Below are positions 25,475-33,567 of a stretch of 64,000 bases of DNA, piece after piece. The notes below the pieces were generated by a model, which saw only the letters and a program-made list of their open reading frames with translations, made no database searches and was not told the DNA's origin. A program made the position numbers and the translations under genes. The stretch comes from Erwinia sorbitola (GTDB lineage Bacteria > Pseudomonadota > Gammaproteobacteria > Enterobacterales > Enterobacteriaceae). Numbering within the stretch: position 1 is the first letter of the stretch; each line of letters starts with the position of its first letter. The DNA lies in assembly GCF_009738185.1 (NCBI RefSeq), contig NZ_CP046509.1:3847501-3911500 (forward strand), given 5' to 3'.

Positions 25475-27227
25475 TCGATCCCTCACTCTTGTTAGTTACC
25501 ATCTCGCTCTTGTCACTGGTGGGTAACGCATCAGGTTCAACGTTCATGGTGCGCAGTACGCCGCCCATGATGGCGCCAAACACCGGCGCGGATACCGCGC
25601 CACCGTAATATTTGCCTGCCTGCGGGTCGTTAATAACCACCACCAGTGCAAAACGAGGGTTGCTTGCTGGTGCCACACCAGCGGTATAAGCAATGTATTT
25701 GTTGACGTATTTACCGTCCGGGCCGACTTTCTTCGCCGTACCTGTTTTAATCGCTATCCGGTAGCCCTTGATGGCGGCTTTCACCCCACCGCCACCCGGC
25801 AGGGCAACGCTTTCCATCATATGCAGTACGGTACGAACCTGCGATTCCGGGAAAACGCGTTGACCCGCCACCGGCGGGTCAACTTTGGTAATCGACAGAG
25901 GGCGATAAATGCCGTAGCTGCCCATAGTTGCGTAGACTCGCGCTAACTGTAACGGTGTTACCATTAGCCCATAGCCGAAAGAGAAGGTGGCCCTCTCTAT
26001 GTCAGACCACCGTTGTTTTTGAGGATATAAGCCACTGCTTTCTCCGACCAACCCCAAATTGGTCGCTTTGCCGAAGCCAAAACGAGAGTAAGTATCTACT
26101 AACGCATTGGACGGCATCGCTAACGCCAGTCGGGAAACACCGACGTTAGACGACTTCTGTAGTACCCCGGTCAGGGTCAACTCGCTGTAACGCGCCACGT
26201 CTTTGATTTCGTGACCGTTAATCCTGTAAGGCACCGTGTTCAGCACGCTGCCTTCGCGCACCACACCACGTTGCAGCGCGGTCATTACCACCATCGGTTT
26301 GACGGTTGAACCCGGCTCAAAAATATCGGTGATAGCGCGGTTACGCATGACATCTTTAGTGGTGCCAGCGAGGTTGTTTGGGTTGTAGGCCGGGCTGTTA
26401 GCCATGGCCAGAACTTCACCGGTATTCACATCCACCAGTACCGCTGTACCGGACTCAGCTTTGTTGAATGCCACGGCGTTATTCAGCTCGCGATAAACCT
26501 GCGCTTGCAGACGCTCATCGATGCTCAATGCGAGGTTATGTGCTGCCTGGCTGTCCACCGAAGAGATATCTTCTATTACGCGGCCAAAGCGGTCTTTACG
26601 TACCGTACGTTCGCCCGGCTGGCCGGTCAGCCACTTATCAAAGCTCTTTTCAACGCCTTCAATACCCTGGCCGTCGATATTGGTGAAACCAATCAGATGG
26701 GAGGTAACCTGCCCGGCAGGATAATAGCGGCGTGACTCCTGGCGCAGAAAGATGCCCGGCAGCTTGAGTTTTTTGATGTAGTCGCCAATGGCGGGATTGA
26801 CCTGACGGGCGAGATAGACAAAACGACCATTCGGATTGGCATTAACGCGGGCCGCCAGCTGGTCGAGAGGAATGGAGAGTGCATCCGACAGAGCTTTCCA
26901 GCGGCTATCGAGGGTAATACCGCCCTTATCGTGCAGCTCTTTCGGATCGGCCCAGATAGCGTTGACCGGAACGCTGACCGCCAGCGGACGCCCCGCACGG
27001 TCACTGATCATACCGCGCGACGTAGGAATCGCCTGTACGCGCAGCGAGCGCATATCGCCTTCCCGCACCAGGCGATCGGGGTTAATCACCTGTAAATAAG
27101 CGACCCGCAGCAGCAGCCCTGCCAGCGCCAGAAAAATACAGCAACACAGCAACGCAAAACGCCAGCTTACAAAGCTGGCCTGATCGTCCGGACGTTTCGA
27201 CTTCGGTGTCTTGGTTGCGGCTCTCAT
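25461..27227 (-). CDS. ftsI: Septal peptidoglycan transpeptidase FtsI (PBP3)
   Basis: Class B penicillin-binding protein cross-linking septal wall with FtsW. 588 aa as in E. coli. One membrane helix (~22-45, FALLCCCIFLALAGLLLRV), N-terminal pedestal domain, then the transpeptidase with the SxxK nucleophile in EPGSTVKPM (near 307), the SSN motif in KSSNVGVSRL and KTGTAKKV. It ends with the polar SDKSEMVTNKSEGSSDRS tail that may be processed by Prc as in E. coli. Confidence 0.98.
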   Translation of the reverse strand: MRAATKTPKSKRPDDQASFVSWRFALLCCCIFLALAGLLLRVAYLQVINPDRLVREGDMRSLRVQAIPTSRGMISDRAGRPLAVSVPVNAIWADPKELHDKGGITLDSRWKALSDALSIPLDQLAARVNANPNGRFVYLARQVNPAIGDYIKKLKLPGIFLRQESRRYYPAGQVTSHLIGFTNIDGQGIEGVEKSFDKWLTGQPGERTVRKDRFGRVIEDISSVDSQAAHNLALSIDERLQAQVYRELNNAVAFNKAESGTAVLVDVNTGEVLAMANSPAYNPNNLAGTTKDVMRNRAITDIFEPGSTVKPMVVMTALQRGVVREGSVLNTVPYRINGHEIKDVARYSELTLTGVLQKSSNVGVSRLALAMPSNALVDTYSRFGFGKATNLGLVGESSGLYPQKQRWSDIERATFSFGYGLMVTPLQLARVYATMGSYGIYRPLSITKVDPPVAGQRVFPESQVRTVLHMMESVALPGGGGVKAAIKGYRIAIKTGTAKKVGPDGKYVNKYIAYTAGVAPASNPRFALVVVINDPQAGKYYGGAVSAPVFGAIMGGVLRTMNVEPDALPTSDKSEMVTNKSEGSSDRS

Positions 27228-27242
27228 TGAGTCCGTGAGTCC

Positions 27243-27563
27243 TTATTGCTGTACCACAATATTTTCCTGCGAAGGATCAACATGCTGCATCTGTAGTTTC
27301 TCCGTTGCGGTGCGCTCCACCCGGCTATGATCGCCCAGTGCATTCTCTTCAAGGATCAGGTTGCGCCACTCAATATCGAGGGCATCACGCTCCAGCACTA
27401 ACTGTTCGCGCTGGGCGGTCAGCAGACGCGTTTTATGCGCCGTAGTGACCACCAGCACCGCTGAAACCAGCGATGCAATCAGCAGGATCAGTGGGATTTT
27501 GCCGTGTCGCAGCAGGTCACCACCGATCACACCCGGCAGGCTGTGGCGTTCGTTGCCGATCAT
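27243..27563 (-). CDS. ftsL: Cell division protein FtsL, short N-terminus
   Basis: Bitopic protein of the FtsQBL complex. 106 aa against 121 in E. coli: it begins where E. coli residue ~16 lies (MIGNERHSLPGVIGGD), and an in-frame TGA two codons upstream excludes a longer form. One membrane helix (~24-43) and a periplasmic coiled coil (LLTAQREQLVLERDALDIEWRNLILEENALGDHSRVE). The ATG overlaps the rsmH stop (ATGA). Confidence 0.96.
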   Translation of the reverse strand: MIGNERHSLPGVIGGDLLRHGKIPLILLIASLVSAVLVVTTAHKTRLLTAQREQLVLERDALDIEWRNLILEENALGDHSRVERTATEKLQMQHVDPSQENIVVQQ

Positions 27564-28501
27564 GCCTCAGTACGCTCCGCAATACGCAACACTGAACTAC
27601 GCGCACGCGGGTTGTCGCCGACTTCAGTCTCGCCTGGCATCATTTTGCCTAACGCTTTCAGGCGGCGGCCACCAAGGCTGTTCAACTGCGCCTCAGTCAT
27701 CGGAATACCGTGCGGCACCTGAGGACCACGGCTCTGTTCACGCATAAAACGCTTCACAATTCGGTCTTCCAGCGAGTGGAAACTGATCACCGACAGACGA
27801 CCACCCGGTGCCAGCGCACTCAGTGCCCCCTTCAGCGCCAGCTCAATCTCTTCCAGCTCACTGTTCACCCAGATACGAATCGCCTGGAAGCTGCGCGTCG
27901 CCGGATGTTTAAACTTGTCTTTCACCGGAGTGGCGTTATAAATCACGTCAGCCAGCTCTTTAGTGCGGGTCATTGGCTGTTCGCGGTTACGTTCGACGAT
28001 GGCGCGCGCAATACGTTTAGCAAAGCGCTCTTCACCGAACGTCTTCAGCACAAAGACAATGTCGGTTTCTTCCGCTTTCAGCAGCCATTCCGCTGCTGAC
28101 TGGCCGCGCGTTGGATCCATACGCATATCCAGCGGCCCGTCGCGCATAAATGAGAAGCCGCGTTCGGCATCGTCCAGCTGCGGTGACGAGACGCCGAGAT
28201 CCAACAGGATCCCGTTAATTTTTCCGGTCAGCCCGCGCTCCTCGACATATTCTGCCAGCGCAGAAAAAGGGCCATGGATGATGCTGAAACGTGGGTCGGT
28301 GATCTCAGCAGCGGCTTTGATCGCCTGTGGATCGCGATCAATGGCATACAAACGTCCCTGCTCACCCAGCTGGGAGAGGATCAGGCGTGAGTGTCCACCG
28401 CGCCCAAAGGTGCCATCAATATAGATACCGTCAGAGTGAATATTGAGGCCGTTTACCGCCTCGTCTAACAGTACTGTGGTGTGTTTAAAATTATCCTGCA
28501 T
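27560..28501 (-). CDS. rsmH: 16S rRNA m4C1402 methyltransferase RsmH
   Basis: SAM-dependent N4-methylation of C1402 in 16S rRNA (formerly MraW). 313 aa as in E. coli. SAM motif GTFGRGGHSRLIL, AIDRDPQAI, GILLDLGVSSPQLD and the C-terminal FHSLEDRIVKRFMR. It starts 2 bp after mraZ. Confidence 0.98.
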   Translation of the reverse strand: MQDNFKHTTVLLDEAVNGLNIHSDGIYIDGTFGRGGHSRLILSQLGEQGRLYAIDRDPQAIKAAAEITDPRFSIIHGPFSALAEYVEERGLTGKINGILLDLGVSSPQLDDAERGFSFMRDGPLDMRMDPTRGQSAAEWLLKAEETDIVFVLKTFGEERFAKRIARAIVERNREQPMTRTKELADVIYNATPVKDKFKHPATRSFQAIRIWVNSELEEIELALKGALSALAPGGRLSVISFHSLEDRIVKRFMREQSRGPQVPHGIPMTEAQLNSLGGRRLKALGKMMPGETEVGDNPRARSSVLRIAERTEA

Positions 28502-28503
28502 AG

Positions 28504-28962
28504 CTATAACGACAAATCCTGCAACCGCTCAGACAAAGGTTCTTGAGAGGACTGCTCTGCGTCAATATCTTCCTTGACTTGTTGATACCAGGTCTGTTCA
28601 TCCCACAGCTCAAACTTGTTGAACTGCCCAACCAGCATCACTTCTTTGGTCAGGCTCGCATGCTGTCGAAGGGTATTCGCCAACAGTAAACGGCCTGCAT
28701 TATCCATCTGACATTCACTGGCGTGCCCCAAAAGCAGGCGCTGTACTCGGCGCTCTGCCGGGTTCATGCTGGATAAACGCGACAATTTTTGTTCAATTAC
28801 TTCCCATTCGGGCAGGGTGTAAAGCAACAGGCATGGCTGGTGAAGGTCAATGGTACAAACCATATGGCCTTGTGATTCCCCGATCAGCGTTTCGCGGTAC
28901 CGCGTTGGCACGGCAAGCCGGCCTTTGCTGTCGAGATTGACTAACGTTGCTCCACGGAACAT
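28504..28962 (-). CDS. mraZ: Transcriptional regulator MraZ
   Basis: AbrB-like DNA-binding protein that represses its own dcw operon by binding direct repeats in the mra promoter region. 152 aa as in E. coli from ATG 28962 (MFRGATLVNLDSKGRLAVPTRYRE); GGGGGTGAGA lies just upstream. Two SpoVT/AbrB half-domains are visible: DSKGRLAVPTRYR and DNAGRLLLANTLR. It is the first gene of the cluster; its probable target repeats directly precede it. Confidence 0.97.
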   Translation of the reverse strand: MFRGATLVNLDSKGRLAVPTRYRETLIGESQGHMVCTIDLHQPCLLLYTLPEWEVIEQKLSRLSSMNPAERRVQRLLLGHASECQMDNAGRLLLANTLRQHASLTKEVMLVGQFNKFELWDEQTWYQQVKEDIDAEQSSQEPLSERLQDLSL

Positions 28963-28969
28963 GCCAGTC

Positions 28970-29018
28970 TCACCCCCTTTCACCCAAAATCACCACTTAA
29001 CTCCACAAATTCCCACCA
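28970..29018 (-). promoter_or_regulatory. MraZ operator: five 10-bp direct repeats
   Basis: Read on the minus strand, the units GTGGGAATTT, GTGGAGTTAA, GTGGTGATTT, TGGGTGAAAG and GGGGTGAGAC follow each other with exact 10-bp period. They match the known MraZ box type (TGGGN repeats with 5-nt spacers). They lie between the -10 element and the mraZ start. Confidence 0.8.
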
Positions 29019-29022
29019 AAAG

Positions 29023-29052
29023 AGTGTACGGAGCGGAGGAAAACATTGTCAA
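29023..29052 (-). promoter_or_regulatory. Pmra promoter of the dcw cluster
   Basis: On the minus strand a consensus -35 TTGACA (29047-29052) is followed after 18 bp by TACACT (29023-29028). The MraZ repeats begin immediately downstream, as in E. coli, where this promoter drives mraZ to at least ftsW. Confidence 0.8.
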
Positions 29053-29448
29053 GCCGCAGTAATAGCGGATCGGCATTATTTCTTTGGGAGATATAACGCG
29101 GTGAAGTTAAAAACAAACCACCTGAAGCGGGGATTTAAAATTAAACTAATGAATAATGGCAGGAAATTCTCGCGAGTTTGGCAACTGCTCAAAAACATAC
29201 CACTTTCTTGTCGCTTAAAATAAGCTGCCCGCTTTGCGACATGGGCGGCATTTTAAGTTATTTCTTAAAATATTCCCAGCACAACACTGCTATGGCGCTG
29301 GCACCGCCAGCAAGAGTGCGCTCTGAGTATATATAAACGTCAGGCTTTATAATCGAATACTGACATTCAGCCGAACCATTTACTTTTAGTTACCTTATGT
29401 AAATCGAAGACAGTGGCTAAATTGTGCCCACACCGCCATAAGGATATG
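29053..29448. other. Intergenic region between cra and Pmra
   Basis: About 400 bp, somewhat AT-rich, with no credible gene. It holds a small hairpin GCTGGC-ACC-GCCAGC (29297-29311) and an AT-rich segment near 29330-29350. TGAAGCGGGGATTTAA near 29113 vaguely resembles a Cra half-site, but I do not call it. Confidence 0.4.
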
Positions 29449-29471
29449 AAAAAGGCAGCCTGCGCTGCCTT
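29449..29471 (-). terminator. Terminator of cra
   Basis: On the minus strand AAGGCAGC-GCAG-GCTGCCTT is followed by TTTTT. It begins 6 nt past the cra stop and is a standard intrinsic terminator. Confidence 0.9.
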
Positions 29472-29477
29472 AATAAC

Positions 29478-30488
29478 TTAGTTAGATTTGCGGTTTAAAC
29501 GCCCGCGCCGATAAAGGTTTCGCCGAATTCGCGTCAGGCCCGGTTTTGGTTTACGCGGTTCATCAAGGCTTGCGAGCACCAGCTCCAGCACACGCTCTGC
29601 AACATCACGATGACGCTGGCCCACAGCCAGCACCGGGCAGTCGAGGAAATCGAGCAGTTCATGATCGCCAAAGGTAGCGATGGCTAAATCCTGCGGCAGC
29701 CGACCCTCACGGCGTAATGTCACGTCCATCACGCCCTGCAACAACCCGAAAGATGTGGTAAACAGCGCCTCGGGCATATCATGAGTTTCCAGGTATTTTT
29801 CAAACAATAGTGCTGCTGCGCTGCGTTCAAAACTGTTGGCATAGATAAAGTCTATGGGACGTTCATCCCCCTTCCACGCATCGCGGAAGCCGAGTTCACG
29901 CAGGAAACTGACGGAGAGTTCCGGCAATGCCCCCAGGAACAGCACAGATTTTGCTGGCAGCTTGCGCAGTTCAGCACCTAATGCTTCGGCATCATCCTGA
30001 TCGGCACCGACCACGCTGGTAAAGTGTTCACGATCCAGCGCCCGATCCAGCGCAATGATAGGCAGCGGATCGTTAATCCAGCGCTGATAGAAAGGATGCT
30101 CCGGAGGCAGTGATGTGGAGACGATAATTGCATCAACCTGGCGTTGCAGCAGATGCTCAACGCAGCGCATTTCGTTATCAGGCTGATCTTCAGAGCAGGC
30201 GATCAGCAACTGGTAGCCACGCTGGCGCGCCTGACGTTCCAGATAGTTAGCAATTCTTGTATAACTGGTATTTTCCAGGTCAGGAATAACCAGTCCTATC
30301 GAACGTGTGCGTCCGGCGCGTAACCCTGCCGCCACCGCGTTCGGGTGGTAATTATGCTCGCGCACCACCGCCATAACTTTCTCAACGGTTTTATCGCTGA
30401 CACGATACTGCTTTGCCTTGCCATTAATGACGTAGCTGGCAGTCGTGCGCGAAACACCCGCCAGGCGCGCAATTTCATCCAGTTTCAC
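29478..30488 (-). CDS. cra: Catabolite repressor/activator Cra (FruR)
   Basis: LacI-family regulator that senses fructose-1-phosphate and controls glycolytic and gluconeogenic genes. 336 aa (E. coli 334). N-terminal HTH: MKLDEIARLAGVSRTTASYVINGKAKQYRVSDKTVEKV (1-38), hinge, then the periplasmic-binding-like sensor domain (~60-330). It is downstream of ilvH in the same direction but separated by a terminator, so it probably has its own promoter. Confidence 0.97.
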   Translation of the reverse strand: MKLDEIARLAGVSRTTASYVINGKAKQYRVSDKTVEKVMAVVREHNYHPNAVAAGLRAGRTRSIGLVIPDLENTSYTRIANYLERQARQRGYQLLIACSEDQPDNEMRCVEHLLQRQVDAIIVSTSLPPEHPFYQRWINDPLPIIALDRALDREHFTSVVGADQDDAEALGAELRKLPAKSVLFLGALPELSVSFLRELGFRDAWKGDERPIDFIYANSFERSAAALLFEKYLETHDMPEALFTTSFGLLQGVMDVTLRREGRLPQDLAIATFGDHELLDFLDCPVLAVGQRHRDVAERVLELVLASLDEPRKPKPGLTRIRRNLYRRGRLNRKSN

Positions 30489-30593
30489 AATAACCCCACA
30501 CTTCGCTATGGATTAGTATTTGTAACATCTAACCCCAGAATAGTTGAGCGAGCAACCGCTTTTCATCAGCGGCTGAAGCTTTATGACAAAAAT

Positions 30594-30619
30594 AAAAAAA
30601 CCCGGCATTACGCCGGGTT
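30594..30619 (-). terminator. Terminator of ilvIH
   Basis: Minus strand: AACCCGGC-GTAAT-GCCGGGTT followed by a T run (A7 at 30594-30600 on the + strand). It lies about 80 bp past the ilvH stop and isolates ilvIH from cra. Confidence 0.9.
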
Positions 30620-30696
30620 AGCTTAATCCGCTTCACACTGTAAAGTGCAGCCATATTCGCATCGCACTTTAATTGTGAGATTCGCCTGGTAAATAA

Positions 30697-31188
30697 TCAG
30701 CGCATAATACGTTCGCCGCGCGCTACACCGACGATTCCTGAACGCGCAACTTCAACAATTTCCGCAACTTCACGCACAGCGCTGAGGAAGGCATCCAGCT
30801 TGTCGCTGGTGCCAGCAAGCTGAACCGTGTAAAGCGATGGCGTCACATCGACAATCTGACCACGGAAAATATCAGCGCAGCGCTTAACTTCTTCACGTCC
30901 GTAGCCGCTGGCCTGAATTTTCACCAGCATGATCTCACGCTCAACAAATGCACCCTGTCCCAGCTCACTGACGCGCAGCACATCGACCAGCTTGTGCAAC
31001 TGCTTCTCGATCTGCTCCAGAACTTTTGCATCACCCACCGTCTGAATAGTCATGCGCGACAGCGTTGGATCATCCGTTGGAGCCACGGTCAGGCTTTCAA
31101 TGTTGTAGCCACGCTGGGAGAAGAGACCCACCACGCGGGACAATGCGCCGGATTCATTTTCCAGCAGAACCGATAATACACGACGCAT
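30697..31188 (-). CDS. ilvH: Acetolactate synthase III regulatory subunit
   Basis: Small subunit giving valine feedback inhibition to IlvI. 163 aa as in E. coli, beginning MRRVLSVLLENESGALSRVVGLFSQRGYNIESL, an ACT domain (1-~75), followed by the second ferredoxin-like domain. It starts 2 bp past the ilvI stop. Confidence 0.97.
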   Translation of the reverse strand: MRRVLSVLLENESGALSRVVGLFSQRGYNIESLTVAPTDDPTLSRMTIQTVGDAKVLEQIEKQLHKLVDVLRVSELGQGAFVEREIMLVKIQASGYGREEVKRCADIFRGQIVDVTPSLYTVQLAGTSDKLDAFLSAVREVAEIVEVARSGIVGVARGERIMR

Positions 31189-31190
31189 AA

Positions 31191-32915
31191 TTATGTCCTC
31201 TCCGTTTTGCTCAACCACATTTCGTCCATACCGCCACCACGAATATGCATCGGGTAAACGTGTTCCGTGCCGTCTACGTTCACATCAACAAACACCAGGC
31301 GTTCGCGGCCCAGATGTTCGAGCGCTTCAGCCAGCTTCGACTCCAGCTCGTCCGGGCGATTAATCGAAATACCCACATGACCGTAAGCCTCTGCAAGACG
31401 AACAAAATCAGGCAGTGACTCCATATAAGACTGTGAGTGACGACCGGAATAAATCATATCCTGCCACTGCTTCACCATACCGAGGAAACGGTTGTTAAGG
31501 TTCAGCACCAGCACCGGAATGCCATACTGCAACGCCGTCGACAGCTCCTGAATATTCATCTGAATACTCCCGTCACCGGTGACACAGACCACGGTCTCCT
31601 GCGGCAGTGCCAGCTTCACGCCCAGCGCAGCAGGCAGGCCGAAGCCCATAGTGCCCAGCCCACCGGAGTTGATCCAGCGGCGTGGTTTATCAAACTGATA
31701 ATAGAGCGCTGCAAACATCTGATGCTGACCCACGTCAGAGGTTACATAGGCATCTCCATTGGTCAGGCGGCAAATGGTTTCGATAACCGCCTGCGGCTTG
31801 ATTTTATCGCTGGTGCGGTCGAACTCCAGGCACTTACGTGAACGCCACTGATCGATGCTCTGCCACCAGTCGCGTACGCTGTCATAATCCTGCTGCGCAT
31901 CGCTCTGCGCCAGAATCTCCAGCATCTGTTGCAGCACCAGTTTTGCATCACCGACGATCGGCACATCCGCTGCCACGGTTTTCGAAATCGACGTTGGGTC
32001 AATATCGATATGCAGCACGGTGGCATTCGGGCAATATTTTGCCAGGTTGTTAGTGGTCCGGTCATCGAAACGCACACCCACCGCGAAGATCACGTCAGAA
32101 TTGTGCATCGTCATGTTGGCTTCATAGGTACCATGCATACCCAGCATGCCTACGCACTGACGGTGAGTGCCAGGGAAAGCGCCCAGGCCCATCAGCGAGG
32201 TGGTTACCGGAATATTCAGCTTTTCGGCCAGCTCACGTAACTCATCATGACAGGCTGCATTAATTACGCCACCGCCCGCATAGATAACCGGTTTTTTCGC
32301 CGCCAGCAGCGTCTGCAACGCGCGTTTAATCTGGCCTTTGTGGCCCTGCGTGGTCGGGCTGTAGGAGCGCATGCTGACCTCATCAGGCCAGACATACGGC
32401 AGCTTGTTGGCCGGGCTCATCATATCTTTTGGCAGGTCAACCACCACCGGGCCAGGACGACCACTGGCCGCCAGCCAGAAGGCTTTCTTCATAATGGTCG
32501 GGATATCTTCCACCCGCTTCACCATAAAGCTATGTTTGACCACCGGGCGGGAAATACCCACCATGTCGCACTCCTGGAAAGCGTCGTAACCGATCAGCGA
32601 TGACATCACCTGACCAGAGAGCACTACCATCGGAATTGAATCCATATAGGCGGTAGCAATACCGGTAATGGCATTGGTCGCGCCAGGGCCTGATGTGACC
32701 AGCACGACGCCGACATCACCGGTGGCACGCGCATAGCCATCGGCCATATGCACGGCACCCTGCTCATGACGGACGAGGATGTGATCCACACCGCCAACGG
32801 TTTGCAGAGCGTCGTAAATATCGAGGACTGCTCCTCCGGGATAGCCGAATACATGTTTTACGCCCTGATCGATTAACGATCGGACTACCATCTCGGCTCC
32901 TGACAACATCTCCAT
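31191..32915 (-). CDS. ilvI: Acetolactate synthase III catalytic subunit
   Basis: ThDP-dependent enzyme making 2-acetolactate or 2-aceto-2-hydroxybutyrate for valine, leucine and isoleucine. 574 aa as in E. coli from ATG 32915 (MEMLSGAEMVVRSL), which has TGGAGGC upstream on its strand; longer in-frame readings upstream lack similarity. Visible: GYPGGAVLDIYDAL, catalytic HEQGAVHMADG (the ThDP Glu), and the ThDP motif GDGSIQMNIQELSTA...NLNN near 430-460. In E. coli the gene is Lrp-activated; the 474-bp upstream region leaves room for that. Confidence 0.97.
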   Translation of the reverse strand: MEMLSGAEMVVRSLIDQGVKHVFGYPGGAVLDIYDALQTVGGVDHILVRHEQGAVHMADGYARATGDVGVVLVTSGPGATNAITGIATAYMDSIPMVVLSGQVMSSLIGYDAFQECDMVGISRPVVKHSFMVKRVEDIPTIMKKAFWLAASGRPGPVVVDLPKDMMSPANKLPYVWPDEVSMRSYSPTTQGHKGQIKRALQTLLAAKKPVIYAGGGVINAACHDELRELAEKLNIPVTTSLMGLGAFPGTHRQCVGMLGMHGTYEANMTMHNSDVIFAVGVRFDDRTTNNLAKYCPNATVLHIDIDPTSISKTVAADVPIVGDAKLVLQQMLEILAQSDAQQDYDSVRDWWQSIDQWRSRKCLEFDRTSDKIKPQAVIETICRLTNGDAYVTSDVGQHQMFAALYYQFDKPRRWINSGGLGTMGFGLPAALGVKLALPQETVVCVTGDGSIQMNIQELSTALQYGIPVLVLNLNNRFLGMVKQWQDMIYSGRHSQSYMESLPDFVRLAEAYGHVGISINRPDELESKLAEALEHLGRERLVFVDVNVDGTEHVYPMHIRGGGMDEMWLSKTERT

Positions 32916-33389
32916 TTTTGCCTCCAGGCTTTTAAGGTGGTGATTTATCTGTTGCGGAGAGCGTGAGTACGCCTGGCGGCAGATAAGGTCAAAACCTGTT
33001 TTTTTTATGCTCAGATAGTGGAAGTCATTTCCAAAATCCAGGTACAGGGCGAAGCCCCAGTTTTTTGAGGTGATGGCAAATACCATAACCGTAGAAAAGT
33101 TAGCAGGCAAACGGCAAACCATACGACACGTGCGGAAATGGCTAATTAAGGCTCTGCTCCCCGGCACTTGCCGTCGAGGAATACACTGTCTGTTTACCGT
33201 TCTAAAAGCGGAATATACTGTGGCGACAGAATATACATTGTGATCGTTTTGTTATTAAAACCCAGCGGCCTTTAATGCGCGGTTGGACAAATATTTCCCA
33301 TGTTCTGGGGATTGTTATTGAAGGTTGACAGCCCCGGCATTTATCAGGTATCAATAAAGTCACTTACAGAATTAATGAGGTTTGAGTTA
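32916..33389. other. ilvI-leuL divergent region without leuO
   Basis: 474 bp with no credible gene. E. coli carries leuO here; no LysR-type frame or remnant is visible. The region is AT-rich in its middle and includes the leu promoter at its right end. Lrp or H-NS sites are expected for ilvI, but I did not identify specific boxes. Confidence 0.6.
33325..33354 (+). promoter_or_regulatory. leu operon promoter
   Basis: TTGACA (33325-33330) and TATCAA (33349-33354) separated by 18 bp, 36 bp before the leuL start. The consensus -35 and spacing resemble the E. coli leu promoter. Confidence 0.65.
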
Positions 33390-33473
33390 ATGATTCGTTC
33401 TAATCGCCTACTCGTTCTACTACTAAACGCATCCCCTTTGCGCGGTAGACTTGTGGGCGGAATCAATCACTGA
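33390..33473 (+). CDS. leuL: leu operon leader peptide
   Basis: 27 codons reading MIRSNRLLVLLLNASPLRG then RLVGGINH and TGA. Five of six consecutive codons at positions 7-12 are leucine, four of them the rare CTA, so translation stalls when charged tRNA-Leu is scarce. The motif LLLNAS.LRGR is shared with E. coli LeuL. TGAGG precedes the ATG; an in-frame ATG five codons earlier lacks a ribosome site. Followed by the attenuator at 33495. Confidence 0.9.
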   Translation: MIRSNRLLVLLLNASPLRGRLVGGINH

Positions 33474-33494
33474 TTCAGGCCTGTAAAACCTAAG

Positions 33495-33524
33495 AAACCC
33501 GCGCCGATGCGCGGGTTTTTTTTT
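33495..33524 (+). terminator. leu attenuator
   Basis: AAACCCGCGC-CGAT-GCGCGGGTTT followed by a run of nine T residues (33516-33524), 21 nt past the leuL stop and 43 nt before leuA. With the leucine-rich leader this is the classical attenuation terminator. Confidence 0.92.
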
Positions 33525-33567
33525 GCTCGTAGCGGCAGGCGACGTAAACCAGACAAGGATCTATTCC

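Noticed and set aside
29113..29128. Cra binding site between cra and mraZ (TGAAGCGGGGATTTAA)
   Set aside because: Only the left half resembles the TGAAACGTTTCA consensus.
32916..33167. 84-codon in-frame extension of ilvI
   Set aside because: The extension lacks similarity to acetolactate synthases, and the ATG at 32915 gives exactly the E. coli length with a suitable ribosome site.
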